The notes: generated from the letters alone by a model not told the origin. A DNA stretch of 64,000 nucleotides from Pseudomonas fulva NBRC 16637 = DSM 17717 (GCF_000730565.1 NZ_BBIQ01000005.1:1-64000); one strand, 5' to 3'. Counted from the first letter of the stretch, positions 48,794 to 58,495 are shown. Program-made: numbers and translations.

Positions 48794-49999
48794 ATGAGAG
48801 CATTGACGTACCACGGCGCACAGGATGTAAGAGTCGACACGGTTCCGGACCCTATCCTGCAAGACGCTGACGACATCATTCTGAGGGTTACCGCCACTGC
48901 CATCTGCGGGTCTGACCTGCACCTGTATCACGGCAAGATTCCACAAACCGAACAGGGTGATATTTTTGGCCACGAGTTCATGGGCGTCGTCGAGGATGTC
49001 GGCCGCGGGGTGACCAATGTGCAAGTTGGTGACCGCGTCGTGATTCCCTTCGTGATCGCTTGCGGCAGCTGCTTCTTCTGCCAGCACGACTTGTTTGCCG
49101 CCTGCGAGACGACTAACACAGGCCGCGGCGCCATCATCAACAAGAAAATCATTCCACCAGGTGCAGCGCTGTTCGGCTACAGCCATTTGTATGGTGGGAT
49201 CCCGGGCGGTCAGGCGGACTATGTACGGGTACCCAAGGCCAACGTAGGCCCCTTCAAGGTGCCCACTTCGCTGTCAGACGACAAGGTGCTGTTCCTGTCG
49301 GATATTCTGCCCACCGCTTGGCAGGCAGTGACCAACGCGCAAGTGGGCCAGGGTTCGACAGTAGCCATCTACGGTGCGGGCCCCGTCGGCTTGTTGAGCG
49401 CAGCCTGCGCTCGCATGCTGGGCGCTCACACCATTTTCCTGGTCGACGACAACGACTACCGCCTGACGTTTGCCCGCGACGCTTATGGGGTAGTACCGAT
49501 CAATTTCGAGCAGGACGATGACCCTGCCGACAGCATCATTCGGCTAACCCCGGGCATGCGCGGCGTTGATGCCGTCATCGATGCAGTAGGCTTCGAGGCC
49601 AAGGGCAGCACCACCGAAACCGTCATGACAGCCCTGAAGATCGAAGGCAGCAGCGGCAAGGCGCTGCGTCAATGCATTGCTGCCGTACGGCGCGGCGGCG
49701 TGGTAAGCGTCCCTGGTGTGTACGCCGGGTTCATCCATGGCTTCCTGTTCGGCGACGCGTTCGACAAGGGCCTGACGTTCAAGATGGGTCAGACCCACGT
49801 CCAGAAGTTCTTGCCAGAATTACTCGAGCATATCGAGGCTGGCCGGCTGCAACCTGAATTGATCGTGACGCATCGATTGGCGCTTGAGGAAGCGGCGATG
49901 GGCTACAAGATGTTCGACCAGAAAAAAGATGACTGCCGCAAGGTCATTCTGGTGCCTGGTGCGGCGGCGGGTACGCTGGCTCCCGAGGTGCCGATTTAA
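48794..49999 (+). CDS. Zinc-dependent alcohol dehydrogenase (formaldehyde dehydrogenase-like)
   Basis: A 401-residue medium-chain dehydrogenase. The catalytic zinc ligands are Cys38 in [13 protein letters not shown] and His/Glu in [12 protein letters not shown]. The structural-zinc cysteines cluster in [17 protein letters not shown]. The nucleotide site is [13 protein letters not shown]. It resembles zinc alcohol dehydrogenases of the glutathione-independent formaldehyde dehydrogenase group, but the substrate is not certain. GCAGGAG precedes the ATG. It sits 114 bases from the kinase gene and converges with the next gene. Confidence 0.9.
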   Translation: MRALTYHGAQDVRVDTVPDPILQDADDIILRVTATAICGSDLHLYHGKIPQTEQGDIFGHEFMGVVEDVGRGVTNVQVGDRVVIPFVIACGSCFFCQHDLFAACETTNTGRGAIINKKIIPPGAALFGYSHLYGGIPGGQADYVRVPKANVGPFKVPTSLSDDKVLFLSDILPTAWQAVTNAQVGQGSTVAIYGAGPVGLLSAACARMLGAHTIFLVDDNDYRLTFARDAYGVVPINFEQDDDPADSIIRLTPGMRGVDAVIDAVGFEAKGSTTETVMTALKIEGSSGKALRQCIAAVRRGGVVSVPGVYAGFIHGFLFGDAFDKGLTFKMGQTHVQKFLPELLEHIEAGRLQPELIVTHRLALEEAAMGYKMFDQKKDDCRKVILVPGAAAGTLAPEVPI

Positions 50000-50024
50000 G
50001 GGCATTCCACGCTGTCTGTGGCCT

Positions 50025-50043
50025 GGCCCGCGGTTAGCGGGCC
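50025..50043. terminator. Hairpin between convergent zinc ADH and hybrid kinase genes
   Basis: GGCCCGC and GCGGGCC pair over 7 bp around GGTTA. No T-run; location between two stops supports a shared terminator. Confidence 0.45.
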
Positions 50044-50053
50044 GAGCCCGGCT

Positions 50054-52087
50054 TCACGCGTGCATCAGGGTGCTCAAGGCCCCGACCAACGTGTCATGAT
50101 CGAATGGCTTGCTCAGTACCATCCCGCCATGGGTGGGCCAGGTCTGCTGCTCAGGGGTGGGCGGTGCATAGCCAGTGATGAACAGCACTGGCAGCCGCGG
50201 CCTGATCCCCCTTGCAACGTCGACCATCTTTCTGCCATCCAACCCGCCAGGCAGTCCGACATCGGTGATCAGCAGGTCGATACGCGTGTCCGAGCGCAGC
50301 AATTGCAAACCCGCCAGGCTGTCGGCTGCTTCGATGACGACGTAGCCCATTCCACTGAGCGTTTCACTGACATACAGGCGCACCGACGCTTCATCGTCCA
50401 CCACCAATACCGTTTCACCCGGCCGCGCCCGGTGATTCACTGCAGGGGCAACGCTGTCGCTGACCACACGGGCAGGCCCACCGTGACTCGGTAATTGCAC
50501 AAAGACCCGAGTGCCTTGCCCCGGCGCCGACTCGATGTGCACATGTCCGCCGGTCTGGCGGGCAAAACCGTACACCATCGACAGACCCAGCCCCGTACCT
50601 GCACCTAGCGGCTTGGTGGTGAAAAATGGCTCGAACGCCCGCGAGAGGGTTGCGGCGTCCATACCAATGCCCTCATCCGTGACGCAGATGCTCAGGTAAT
50701 CGCCCGAAGCGATCTCAGGGTCTGCATCCCCATCGATGCGCTTGTCTGCCGTGCGAATGCAAATCCGGCCGTTACCGTCCATGGCATCGCGCGCATTGAT
50801 GCAAAGGTTCAGCAATGCGTTCTCAAGCTGGACGGGATCGACCAGACACGTGTGCAACGAAGCGGACAACTGGACCTCCAGCTTCACGGAAGGGCCTACC
50901 GTGCGGCGCACGAGCTCAGCCATACCATCGATCAGCGCATGGACATCCGTCTGCACGGGCACCAGGGTCTGGCGCCTGGCGAACGCCAACAGTCGGTGCG
51001 TCAGCGCGGCGGCCTTGCGTGTAGCACCGTAAGCCACGGTCATGTAGCGTTCAACGTCCTCATGACGGCCCTGGGCCAGGCGAGACCTGATCAGGTCAAG
51101 ACTGCCCGAAATGCCCGCCAACAAGTTGTTGAAGTCATGGGCAATGCCCCCAGTCAATTGTCCAACCGCCTCCATTTTCTGGGCCTGACGCAAAGCGGCT
51201 TCGGCCTCCTCCCGCTCGGCTACCGCCTGGGCAACACGCGCCTCGAGCGTTCGGTTGAGCTCAAGAAGTTGCGCCTCTACCTGCCTGCGGGCCGTGACGT
51301 CGATGGAGGATCCTACCAAGCCGATCACCTCCCCGTCGTCACTGAGCAGCGGTGCCTTGACCGAGAGCCAATACGTGGCCGACCCGTCTGGCATGTCCAC
51401 CCGCTCTTCGACCTGCACGGCCGTCCCGCCAGCCATCACACGCTGATCGGTTTCCATCACCTGCCTGGCCTGCTCCTTGTCCTCGAGGAACTCAAGGTCG
51501 GTCTTGCCCAGGTAGAATTCCGGCGGCTTGCCAATCAGCTGCGTGGCGCCATGATTGGCCACCAGCATGCGCCCCTCCAGGTCCTTGGCGTACACCACGC
51601 CGGGAACCGCGGCAGTGAAGGTACGCAGCAACGTGGACATGCGGTCGCGCTCGGCCTGGGCCTTGCGACGTGACTCGATGTTCATCAGCACACCAGGAAA
51701 GCGCACCGCAATGCCCTGCTCATCGAGCTCGACTCGACCGTTGGCTTCAACCCACCGATAACAGCCATCGTCCTGGCGGACCCGGTATTCACAGCGAAAC
51801 GGGCCGCCCAGGGCCGTGGCCGCCTGAATGGCTTGCGCGACGCGTTCGCGGTCATCGGGATAGATGGAGGCAAACGCTTCTGCCAGAGGCATCCCTGTCA
51901 GGCATTTGGACAGCGGCAAGCCAAACGAATGCGAAAAACGCTCATCGGCCGTAACCCTGTCATTGGGTATATCCCATACCCACGTGCCGATGATCGCGCC
52001 CGCGTCCAGCGCAAGCTGCAACCGTTCTGCGGTTAACGCGGCATCATCCTGGCCACTGGCATCGATACCAGCGGTACGTTGATTCAT
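50054..52087 (-). CDS. Double-PAS hybrid histidine kinase
   Basis: A 677-residue soluble sensor. Two PAS/PAC domains (about 25-145 with RVTADERFSHSFGLPL, and 155-275 with FTAAVPGVVYAKDLEG) are followed by a coiled coil, a HisKA domain ([20 protein letters not shown]), HATPase ([28 protein letters not shown]) and a C-terminal receiver (VLVVDDEASVRLYV, LLITDVGLPGGLDGRK). The kinase core is close to the LOV hybrid kinase at 44875-46473, so they may be paralogues that differ in sensor. ATG 52087 has GAGGTCG upstream. Confidence 0.9.
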   Translation of the reverse strand: MNQRTAGIDASGQDDAALTAERLQLALDAGAIIGTWVWDIPNDRVTADERFSHSFGLPLSKCLTGMPLAEAFASIYPDDRERVAQAIQAATALGGPFRCEYRVRQDDGCYRWVEANGRVELDEQGIAVRFPGVLMNIESRRKAQAERDRMSTLLRTFTAAVPGVVYAKDLEGRMLVANHGATQLIGKPPEFYLGKTDLEFLEDKEQARQVMETDQRVMAGGTAVQVEERVDMPDGSATYWLSVKAPLLSDDGEVIGLVGSSIDVTARRQVEAQLLELNRTLEARVAQAVAEREEAEAALRQAQKMEAVGQLTGGIAHDFNNLLAGISGSLDLIRSRLAQGRHEDVERYMTVAYGATRKAAALTHRLLAFARRQTLVPVQTDVHALIDGMAELVRRTVGPSVKLEVQLSASLHTCLVDPVQLENALLNLCINARDAMDGNGRICIRTADKRIDGDADPEIASGDYLSICVTDEGIGMDAATLSRAFEPFFTTKPLGAGTGLGLSMVYGFARQTGGHVHIESAPGQGTRVFVQLPSHGGPARVVSDSVAPAVNHRARPGETVLVVDDEASVRLYVSETLSGMGYVVIEAADSLAGLQLLRSDTRIDLLITDVGLPGGLDGRKMVDVARGIRPRLPVLFITGYAPPTPEQQTWPTHGGMVLSKPFDHDTLVGALSTLMHA

Positions 52088-52194
52088 CGATCGACCTCGA
52101 ACTTCCTGAGTACAAGCACGGGCACCGGGCACGTCGCGCTGCGCAAAAGGCGCCTATCATGGGCCCCGCGGCCAAGAGTTGAAAGGCCTGGTCT

Positions 52195-52719
52195 TTATGC
52201 CAACTGAATAAAGATGGCGTATGACCCCAGCAAGACCCAGCACACGAGGAAAATCCAGGGTGTACGCAGCGAGAACAGCAAGGACTTGCGATGACCGGCC
52301 TGGGAGGTTTCGGTCTCGCTGAACAAGGGCGACTCGTCATAAGCCAGGCCCATCATGGGTTCGCTTCGCAGCAGATGGCTCTGTTTGAGCTGCCAATGCT
52401 CGATGATCTTGTAGGCGGCGTGAATACCTGGCCAGGCGTTCAGTGAACTGAGCACGCCAAGCAGCGCCAGAAACGGCGGCACCACCAACGTGAACATTTC
52501 ACCCCAACTCTGATTGGTGTTGCCCATGGCAGACGCATAGGCAATCACCAGAAATGACTGGGCAGCCAGATAAGCATCCGTACGATTGGCAAGGATGCTG
52601 GTCTCGTACTGGATTTCCTGTCGGTAGAAGTCCAGCCGCTCCTTGGGCGAGCCGAACATGCGGGCATTATGCTCCTGTATTTCGTGCTCCGGGGTGGCTG
52701 GGGTGATGATACGTGGCAC
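52195..52719 (-). CDS. Small integral membrane protein, unknown function
   Basis: A 174-residue protein with four likely transmembrane helices in pairs (AYLAAQSFLVIAYASAMG and MFTLVVPPFLALLGVLSSL; a second pair near the C-terminus, TPWIFLVCWVLLGSYAIF). The first 45 residues are hydrophilic (PRIITPATPEHEIQEHN). It starts at GTG 52719 with AGGAG upstream. No domain is recognised. It lies beside small stress-type genes on both sides. Confidence 0.75.
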   Translation of the reverse strand: MPRIITPATPEHEIQEHNARMFGSPKERLDFYRQEIQYETSILANRTDAYLAAQSFLVIAYASAMGNTNQSWGEMFTLVVPPFLALLGVLSSLNAWPGIHAAYKIIEHWQLKQSHLLRSEPMMGLAYDESPLFSETETSQAGHRKSLLFSLRTPWIFLVCWVLLGSYAIFIQLA

Positions 52720-52830
52720 AGTACGGCTCCTAGAAAGTATTCACGGGCAGGGACAATGCCCACGCGCCAGTCAACAGCGCTTGACTGCCGTTGACGTCGC
52801 GCGATGTAGCGAAGCTGGCTGAACACTGCT

Positions 52831-52995
52831 TTACGGCTTGTGCGCAGGCACATCCCTGGCGGTCTTCTGCGCCGTAGTGTCCTGTTCGGTGCCCGTAGAC
52901 CCGTCTGGACGGTGAGCGTCATTGTCTCGCTCTTCTTCGCCTGTGGTACGCGCTTGCTCAACGCGGTTGGCGTCCTGCTCATTCGATGTGCTCAT
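52831..52995 (-). CDS. Tiny hydrophilic protein (54 residues)
   Basis: A 54-residue, highly charged, probably disordered protein starting MSTSNEQDANRVEQ and ending PAHKP. GAGGTG precedes the ATG. Nine bases separate it from the end of the upstream membrane-protein gene, so the two are likely co-transcribed. It has no hydrophobic core, which suits a protective or regulatory peptide. No homologue is recalled. Confidence 0.6.
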   Translation of the reverse strand: MSTSNEQDANRVEQARTTGEEERDNDAHRPDGSTGTEQDTTAQKTARDVPAHKP

Positions 52996-53004
52996 GAAGA
53001 CACC

Positions 53005-53238
53005 TCAGCCTTTGCTATGTTCAGGAGAAGAAGGTCCAGTGCCGCGCTTGATGCCACGCGGCCCCCAAATACCCCAGATCGCCAGACCCGCAACAGGCAG
53101 CGCCAGGAGCAATAGCGCCCAGGCCGCCTTTGTGGCATCGGTCTTGTCACTACGAAACACGCTGACGATCGCCCACAAGTCCACCAGTAGAATGAGGACC
53201 GCCACGGCAATCCAGAAGTACGTCACGGGCTCGTTCAT
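53005..53238 (-). CDS. PLDc_N-type small membrane protein
   Basis: A 77-residue protein with two transmembrane helices (YFWIAVAVLILLVDLWAI and AWALLLLALPVAGLAIWGIWG) separated by a charged loop (RSDKTDATKA). The tandem helix pattern ending in W-G-I-W-G-P-R matches the phospholipase-D N-terminal-like (PLDc_N) membrane segment as a stand-alone protein. GGAGAGC precedes the ATG. First gene of a two-gene unit with the 54-residue protein. Confidence 0.78.
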   Translation of the reverse strand: MNEPVTYFWIAVAVLILLVDLWAIVSVFRSDKTDATKAAWALLLLALPVAGLAIWGIWGPRGIKRGTGPSSPEHSKG

Positions 53239-53403
53239 AACCGCTCTCCAGGTTTGATCGGTTTTTCAACCTCTTTGAAGAGGAAGCATGAAAGTCCTGC
53301 TAAGTTCAGCTCGATTGTTGCGCGATGGACGGGCGGGCACACGTGCACTGAACCAAAAGCCTTGCGCTCGCGTCCACTGCAAAATGCTGCGCGAGTTACA
53401 GGT

Positions 53404-53907
53404 ATGGTCACTGACCCGATTGAGTCCGTTTTCGAGTATTTGAAAAAACATGACCTTGTTCTGACCACTGCCGAGTCCTGCACTGCAGGCGCCATGGTAG
53501 CGGCACTGGCCGCCCTGCCAGGAACAGCCGAGGTGCTCGAAAGCGGCTACGTCGTCTACTCTCCTGCTGCCAAGCAGCGTCTGCTAGGCGTCAGCCCCAC
53601 GACCATCGAGCGCTATGGCCTGACCAGCGAGGCGGTGGCCTGGGAAATGGCATTGGGCGCATTGAAAGACAGCAACGCTACCGTCGCCATCGCCACCACG
53701 GGCGTAGCGGGGCCTGCCGCGCAAGGCAAAATTCCGCCAGGTACGCTGTGTTTTGCCTGGGCATTCGCGGGTGAGCCGCTTGCCGTTTTTACCGGCACCC
53801 AACGTTTTTTTGCCGAGCGTGAAGAAGTGATGCGCCAGGGGGCAGTCTATGGGTTGTCGCAACTTGCGCATTATCACCAACGCTGGCTACGCGGCGAACG
53901 AGCCTGA
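53404..53907 (+). CDS. CinA-C-domain nicotinamide-nucleotide amidohydrolase-like protein
   Basis: A 167-residue stand-alone CinA C-terminal domain, the NMN deamidase that recycles NMN to nicotinic acid mononucleotide. The core signature TAESCTAGAMVAAL and IATTGVAGPAAQGKIPPGTLCFAW are both present. Chosen ATG 53404 is close to the usual start of the family; the longer frame is not used. Its 3' end overlaps the next gene's upstream region and they may be co-transcribed. A second, main CinA elsewhere is likely. Confidence 0.87.
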   Translation: MVTDPIESVFEYLKKHDLVLTTAESCTAGAMVAALAALPGTAEVLESGYVVYSPAAKQRLLGVSPTTIERYGLTSEAVAWEMALGALKDSNATVAIATTGVAGPAAQGKIPPGTLCFAWAFAGEPLAVFTGTQRFFAEREEVMRQGAVYGLSQLAHYHQRWLRGERA

Positions 53908-53917
53908 TCACATCTCG

Positions 53918-54424
53918 ATGAATGAGCACCCGATGAATTCCAAGCATTATCCAGCGCCCGAAAGCGCCAATGCGCACCACGCTTTTTGGCCCGCCGGACG
54001 CATTAAAGGGTGTGCACTTTTGCTGCCCCTGGGTGTAGTAATGGCCGCAATGCCGGCCAGTACCTGGCTGATCGATACCCAGGCGAGCAGCGCCGATGGC
54101 AAGGTGCAGGTGCAGTACAAACGACTGAGTCGCAGCGCAAGCCCTGCCGATCTTTCGATTGAAGTAAGGGGAGCGCCGAGCAAGCCGCTTTGGGTTCAGC
54201 TCGGCGGCAGCATGCTTCAGGAGGCGAGCATCGAAACCGTGCAACCGCAACCGCTGCGCATTCAAACCCAAGGGAAGGCAATGCTCGTTGAAGTGGCGAC
54301 AGACGAAGCAGGGCTGGCCACGTTGCACCTCACCGTGCGCCATGAAGCACTTGGTCAGGTCACAGGTCACGTACGGGCCGGCGCCAACAGCGCCGTGCGA
54401 CTATCGACACTCCTGTACCCGTAG
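53918..54424 (+). CDS. Exported or membrane-anchored hypothetical protein
   Basis: A protein of about 168 residues with a single hydrophobic segment (GCALLLPLGVVMAAMPASTWL) near residue 40, followed by a ~120-residue beta-rich domain (KVQVQYKRLSRS, LWVQLGGSMLQEASIETV). The domain repeats QPQPLRIQTQG-type strands, so it may face the periplasm. Start is uncertain: ATG 53918 and ATG 53933 both lack clear sites. It follows the CinA-like gene by 10 bases. No family is recognised. Confidence 0.6.
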   Translation: MNEHPMNSKHYPAPESANAHHAFWPAGRIKGCALLLPLGVVMAAMPASTWLIDTQASSADGKVQVQYKRLSRSASPADLSIEVRGAPSKPLWVQLGGSMLQEASIETVQPQPLRIQTQGKAMLVEVATDEAGLATLHLTVRHEALGQVTGHVRAGANSAVRLSTLLYP

Positions 54425-54458
54425 CCCTGAACGGCTGAACACACACGCCTGAACACGA

Positions 54459-54487
54459 ACACGCCGGGGCCCGTGCCACCGGCGTGT
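54459..54487. terminator. Hairpin between convergent genes at 54.4 kb
   Basis: ACACGCCGG and CCGGCGTGT pair over 9 bp around an 11-base loop. It lies between the stops of two convergent genes. No T-run. Confidence 0.5.
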
Positions 54488-54499
54488 CGCCAATCTAAT

Positions 54500-54793
54500 T
54501 CAGGACTTCTCAGTGGCAACCGCGAATTTCGTCATGTCCACCGCCGGCGCGACGAACTCCGGGCCTTTGCCCGAGACCCGCCACCGCACGTTGGTCAACC
54601 CATAGCGCTCAGCCATGGGTCGGCTGACTTTCTTGATCTTGTGCTGACCGAACCGCGGGATGATACCGACGCCTGCATCGCAACTCGCCCAGTGCCAGGC
54701 CTCGGCGTTGTCCATGCGTTCCAGTCGAATGATGAAAGTCCTGAATTCTCCGTGTAGCTCGTACTCGATTACATACAGTTGTTGTCCTGCCAT
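54500..54793 (-). CDS. Hypothetical 97-residue protein
   Basis: A soluble protein (MAGQQLYVIEYELHGEFRTFI...) with an N-terminal beta-rich segment and an AWHWASCDAGVG motif that keeps one Cys and two Trp; a lysine-rich stretch (GQHKIKKVSRPMAERYGL) follows. GGAGGAG lies upstream of the ATG at 54793. The family is probably widespread in Pseudomonas, but I cannot name it. It diverges from the GH15 gene. Confidence 0.68.
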   Translation of the reverse strand: MAGQQLYVIEYELHGEFRTFIIRLERMDNAEAWHWASCDAGVGIIPRFGQHKIKKVSRPMAERYGLTNVRWRVSGKGPEFVAPAVDMTKFAVATEKS

Positions 54794-54954
54794 TGGACTC
54801 TCCTCCATCAAACTCAGCCTAATGGAGCCAAAGGCGTAACAAAAAATTCCATTTATTTTGACCCGACAGTCATCGTCTTGCCGTTGCCCATTTGTGCCGA
54901 ACTGTTGTCGCTTCGCTTCAGTCACACTTGTACAAAAGGTGCAGGAGCTGCAAT

Positions 54955-56772
54955 GTGGAAGACGTATCTGAAAGCCCGCGGCAATGTGCCGAGCCCCAAC
55001 GAGATACCGGTGGCTGGCTGGCGCTGGAGCAGTATGCGGCCCTTGGGGATGGGCGCTCGGTAGCACTGGTGGGCCTGGACGGTTCCATCGACTGGTGGTG
55101 CGTGCCCCACATGGACTCCCCCCCTCTGTTCGATCGACTGCTCTCGCCCAGGACCGGCGGTTACTTTGCCATCACCCCAACCCAGCCCTATCAGGCAAAG
55201 CGTCGCTATCGCCCCGGCAGCAATGTGATGGAAACCGAGTACATCACCTCTACCGGCAGCGTGCGATTGACCGAATCGCTAAACAGCGGGCCTGCCGGGC
55301 GCTTACCCTGGGCGGAACTGGCTCGCCGTATCGAGGGCATCGAAGGGTCGGTCACGCTTGAGATCGCCATCGATTTTGGTACCCAGGCCGACACGGTTAG
55401 CCCGTACCTCACGCCCAACGACAACGGCTGCGTTTTTCACGCAGGCCATATTCTCGGGATGTTCCTGCATGATCAACAGATCAGCGTGCGGCGCAAGGAC
55501 GACATAGGCGTGCGCGCCACACTCGACACCTCGCCGGGGCAACGCACCGTGGTGGCCCTGATCGCGGGGCGTGACGAGCCCTTGGTGGTGCCGCCACTGA
55601 GCCTGATCGATGAACGCATCGACGGCTCTGATCGTGAATGGCGGCAGTGGTCGAAAAGCCTCATCTATAAAGGCCCCTATCAGTCAGTGGTGATACGCAA
55701 CGCGCTGGCGCTCAAGTTGTTGCTGTCATCACCCAGCGGTTCGATCATGGCGGCTGCCACCACGTCGTTGCCAGAGCGCATAGGCGGCACCAAGAACTAT
55801 GACTATCGGTTCGCATGGATACGCGATGCCGGGTATACCATCGAAGCCTTCCTCGGCATTGGCGCTCAGCCTGAAGCCAAGGCAGCGTTTACCTGGTTGC
55901 TGCGCAGGCTGGCCGAGCACGGCGCGCAGGTCTTCTACACCCTGGACGGGGCCATCGGTGACTGCACACGCACCATCGACCTGCCGGGCTACAAGCAATC
56001 CCCGCCCGTAGTGGGCAACGACGCCCGCGACCAGTTGCAGCACGGCGTGTTCGGCGACATTTTCGAAACTGCCCGTTGTTTCATCGACACCGGCAACATC
56101 CTGGACGGCAGCAGTGCAGTGCTGCTGTCACGGCTGGCCGATCAATGCGCAGACCAGTGGCGCCAGCCCGATGCCGGTATCTGGGAGTTACCAGAAACGC
56201 GGCACTACACCCTGTCGAAGATTAGCTGCTGGCAGGCCCTGAGCCGGGCCATCGAACTGGCCGACGGCGGCCATCTACCCACAACCTGCCGGCAGCGCTG
56301 GGCGCGCGAGCGTGACCGTATTTTCGAGTGGATCGAAACCCATTGCTGGCATGAGGGCCGCCAGGCGTATGTGTTCTACCCAGGCAGCGATCGGCTGGAC
56401 GCAGGTATCGCCCTGGCGGTGCGCTTCGGCTATCCGGCGCCTGAGAGGCTGCAAAGCACCCTGGAGGCTGTGCAGCAAAGCTTGTCGGCAGGCCCCTTCC
56501 ACTACCGCTACAGCGGTGCGGTCGAGGAGGAAGGCTGCTTCCTGGCGTGCACGTTCTGGCTGGTAGAGGCTTGGGTACTGCTCGGCCAACACGAACGCGC
56601 GCAGCACGCCTATGAAGCTGCCTTGCAAGGCCTTGCCCATGGCGCAGGCATCTATTCGGAGATGGTCGACCCTGGCACGGGAGAGTACCTGGGCAACCTG
56701 CCGCAAGGCCTCACGCACCTGGCGGCGCTGCGCGCAGCGTTGGCACTGGGTGGCCGCGCACCGTGTAGATGA
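54955..56772 (+). CDS. Glycoside hydrolase family 15 (glucoamylase/trehalase-like)
   Basis: A 605-residue soluble enzyme of the bacterial GH15 type that releases glucose from alpha-linked glucans or trehalose. The N-terminal trehalase-like domain (LEQYAALGDGRSVALVGLDGSIDWWCVP) precedes the (alpha/alpha)6 barrel (LPERIGGTKNYDYRFAWIRDAGYTIEAF), with a catalytic-Glu candidate in GIWELPETRHY and a second region near GAVEEEGCFLACTFWLVEAW. I start at GTG 54955, with GCAGGAG at a spacing of seven. An out-of-frame ATG two bases earlier opens a frame of only about 36 codons. Confidence 0.9.
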   Translation: MEDVSESPRQCAEPQRDTGGWLALEQYAALGDGRSVALVGLDGSIDWWCVPHMDSPPLFDRLLSPRTGGYFAITPTQPYQAKRRYRPGSNVMETEYITSTGSVRLTESLNSGPAGRLPWAELARRIEGIEGSVTLEIAIDFGTQADTVSPYLTPNDNGCVFHAGHILGMFLHDQQISVRRKDDIGVRATLDTSPGQRTVVALIAGRDEPLVVPPLSLIDERIDGSDREWRQWSKSLIYKGPYQSVVIRNALALKLLLSSPSGSIMAAATTSLPERIGGTKNYDYRFAWIRDAGYTIEAFLGIGAQPEAKAAFTWLLRRLAEHGAQVFYTLDGAIGDCTRTIDLPGYKQSPPVVGNDARDQLQHGVFGDIFETARCFIDTGNILDGSSAVLLSRLADQCADQWRQPDAGIWELPETRHYTLSKISCWQALSRAIELADGGHLPTTCRQRWARERDRIFEWIETHCWHEGRQAYVFYPGSDRLDAGIALAVRFGYPAPERLQSTLEAVQQSLSAGPFHYRYSGAVEEEGCFLACTFWLVEAWVLLGQHERAQHAYEAALQGLAHGAGIYSEMVDPGTGEYLGNLPQGLTHLAALRAALALGGRAPCR

Positions 56773-56872
56773 GGGTACACGCCAGGCACGTCATCTGCGC
56801 AGCGGAACTGATGGCCTGGCGCTCGACTCAACCCATGGCAACCGTGATTACAACAACCTGCAGAGGTGATCC

Positions 56873-57343
56873 ATGAACGCCATCGAATTGCTGACCCAGG
56901 ACCACCAGTTGGTCAAGAAACTGCTCGAAGAGTTGTCTTCGACAACGGAGCGCGCGGTGAAAAAGCGTGCCGAACTGCTGGAACGCATCAAGCAGGAAGT
57001 CACTATCCATACCGCGCTGGAGGAGGAAATCCTGTACCCGGCCATTAAAGAGGCTGGCGGCAAGGAAGAGGAAAAGATGTACTACGAGGCCAAGGAAGAG
57101 CACCGTACCGTCGATTCACTGGTGCTGCCTGACCTTGAAGGCACAGACACCGGCACGGTCGAGTTTGCAGGCCGGGTCAAGGTGATGAAAGAGTTGCTGG
57201 AGCATCATATCGAGGAAGAAGAAAGCGAGCTGTTCCCTACGGCACGCAAGCTGCTGGGTAAGCAGCAACTCGAGGAGATGGGCAAGACGATGATGGCGCA
57301 GAAGAAACTGCTCAAGGGCAAGTCGGAGCAGCGAGCCGCGTGA
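56873..57343 (+). CDS. Hemerythrin-domain protein
   Basis: A 156-residue four-helix protein with hemerythrin HHE ligands: His in LLTQDHQLVK, HTALEEEILYPAI, EEHRTVDSL and HHIEEEESELFP. It binds a non-haem di-iron centre and may sense oxygen or protect against nitrosative and oxidative stress. AGAGGTG precedes the ATG. The C-terminal lysine-rich segment (AQKKLLKGKSEQRAA) is not part of the fold. Confidence 0.9.
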   Translation: MNAIELLTQDHQLVKKLLEELSSTTERAVKKRAELLERIKQEVTIHTALEEEILYPAIKEAGGKEEEKMYYEAKEEHRTVDSLVLPDLEGTDTGTVEFAGRVKVMKELLEHHIEEEESELFPTARKLLGKQQLEEMGKTMMAQKKLLKGKSEQRAA

Positions 57344-57349
57344 TCAAGC

Positions 57350-57377
57350 CTGCGCGCCCCCTCAAGGGAGCGCGCAG
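57350..57377. terminator. Hairpin between hemerythrin and Gfo/Idh/MocA genes
   Basis: CTGCGCGC and GCGCGCAG pair over 8 bp, extended inside by CCC/GGG, around a short loop. It stands between two convergent stops. Confidence 0.6.
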
Positions 57378-57385
57378 CTCGCCCG

Positions 57386-58495
57386 CTATTCTGCCGGCGA
57401 TTCGGCATCGACCATCGGCGGTACTGGTGCCAGGGCAAAGGCCCTGCGTTGTTCGGATCGCCGCGCGAACGGGCGAGCGGGCAGCGGTTCCAGCTGTTGT
57501 GGCGTACCGGTTTCAAGCGCTCGCTTGATCGCCTCGACTACCCGTACATCGCGCCACCCCTCCTCCCCGTCGGGTTCGGGCGCTACGTTGTTGAGGATGC
57601 AGTCGGAGAAATAAGCAGTTTCCCCAGCAAATTGATCCACCACAGGGTTAACGTGCACACGCGTCTCGCCATCGATGGTGGCCCTGTAGCTGATCGCCAC
57701 CCCTTCCCCATAACCAAAGCACGGTGAAGCCTCGATCTCGCCCTTGGTGCCCAATAGCTGGAACCGCTCGGTAGACGGCAAGGTATAGCTGACGGTGAAC
57801 TGGGCCAGTCGTTCGTCTTCGAAGCGCAGGCTCACGGTGACCGTGTCCCAGGTGTCCATGGTGCTGCCAGGCGAGCGAACTCCCATGGCCGAGACTTCGA
57901 TGGGTTCGGCGTTGAACAACTGGCGAACCATGTTCAGGGGATAGGGGCCCATGTCGGGCACCGGCCCGGCCTCGAAACCATTCTGGGCACGGTGGTTATT
58001 GGGCTTGACCCGCTGCGTGAAGATAGAGGTGAACAACCTGGGATCACCGAAATCGCCCTTGTGCACCCGCTCGATCATGTCCAGCGTGCCAGGCTCGCAG
58101 TGTAGACGGTAGGCAACCATCAGCTTCGCCCCAGTGCGTTTCGAGGCCTCGATCATGGCCTTGCAGTCGGCTTCGCTGATGCCCATGGGCTTTTCGAGCA
58201 ATACATGAATACCGGCTTCGAGCGCCGGCACCACGAATTCACGGTGACGGAAATTAGGCGTTGCGATGTAGAGCGCATCCACCTCCCGCGCAGCAAGCAT
58301 CTGAGCATACTGGTCGTAATGGTAGGTGCGCAGGGCATAACGCTCGCCCAACTGTCGGGCTTTTTCCTCATCCCCGGTGACCAGGACGGTAATTTCCGAG
58401 TTGTCGGTCTGCCCGATACCAGGCATGAACGCACCCTGGGAAATCGAGCCCCCGGCCACTACACCATAACGGACCTTGCGTGCTGTACTGGGCAT
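57386..58495 (-). CDS. Gfo/Idh/MocA-family oxidoreductase
   Basis: A 369-residue NAD(P)-dependent oxidoreductase. The N-terminal Rossmann fold (YGVVAGGSISQGAFMPGI) differs from the usual GxGxxG by an extra insertion, followed by ALYIATPNFRHREFV and the conserved EKPMGIS lysine motif. The C-terminal domain (VPDMGPYPLNMVRQLFNAEPIEV) resembles glucose-fructose oxidoreductase. The substrate is probably a sugar, but unknown. GAGGAGGG precedes ATG 58495. Confidence 0.88.
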   Translation of the reverse strand: MPSTARKVRYGVVAGGSISQGAFMPGIGQTDNSEITVLVTGDEEKARQLGERYALRTYHYDQYAQMLAAREVDALYIATPNFRHREFVVPALEAGIHVLLEKPMGISEADCKAMIEASKRTGAKLMVAYRLHCEPGTLDMIERVHKGDFGDPRLFTSIFTQRVKPNNHRAQNGFEAGPVPDMGPYPLNMVRQLFNAEPIEVSAMGVRSPGSTMDTWDTVTVSLRFEDERLAQFTVSYTLPSTERFQLLGTKGEIEASPCFGYGEGVAISYRATIDGETRVHVNPVVDQFAGETAYFSDCILNNVAPEPDGEEGWRDVRVVEAIKRALETGTPQQLEPLPARPFARRSEQRRAFALAPVPPMVDAESPAE

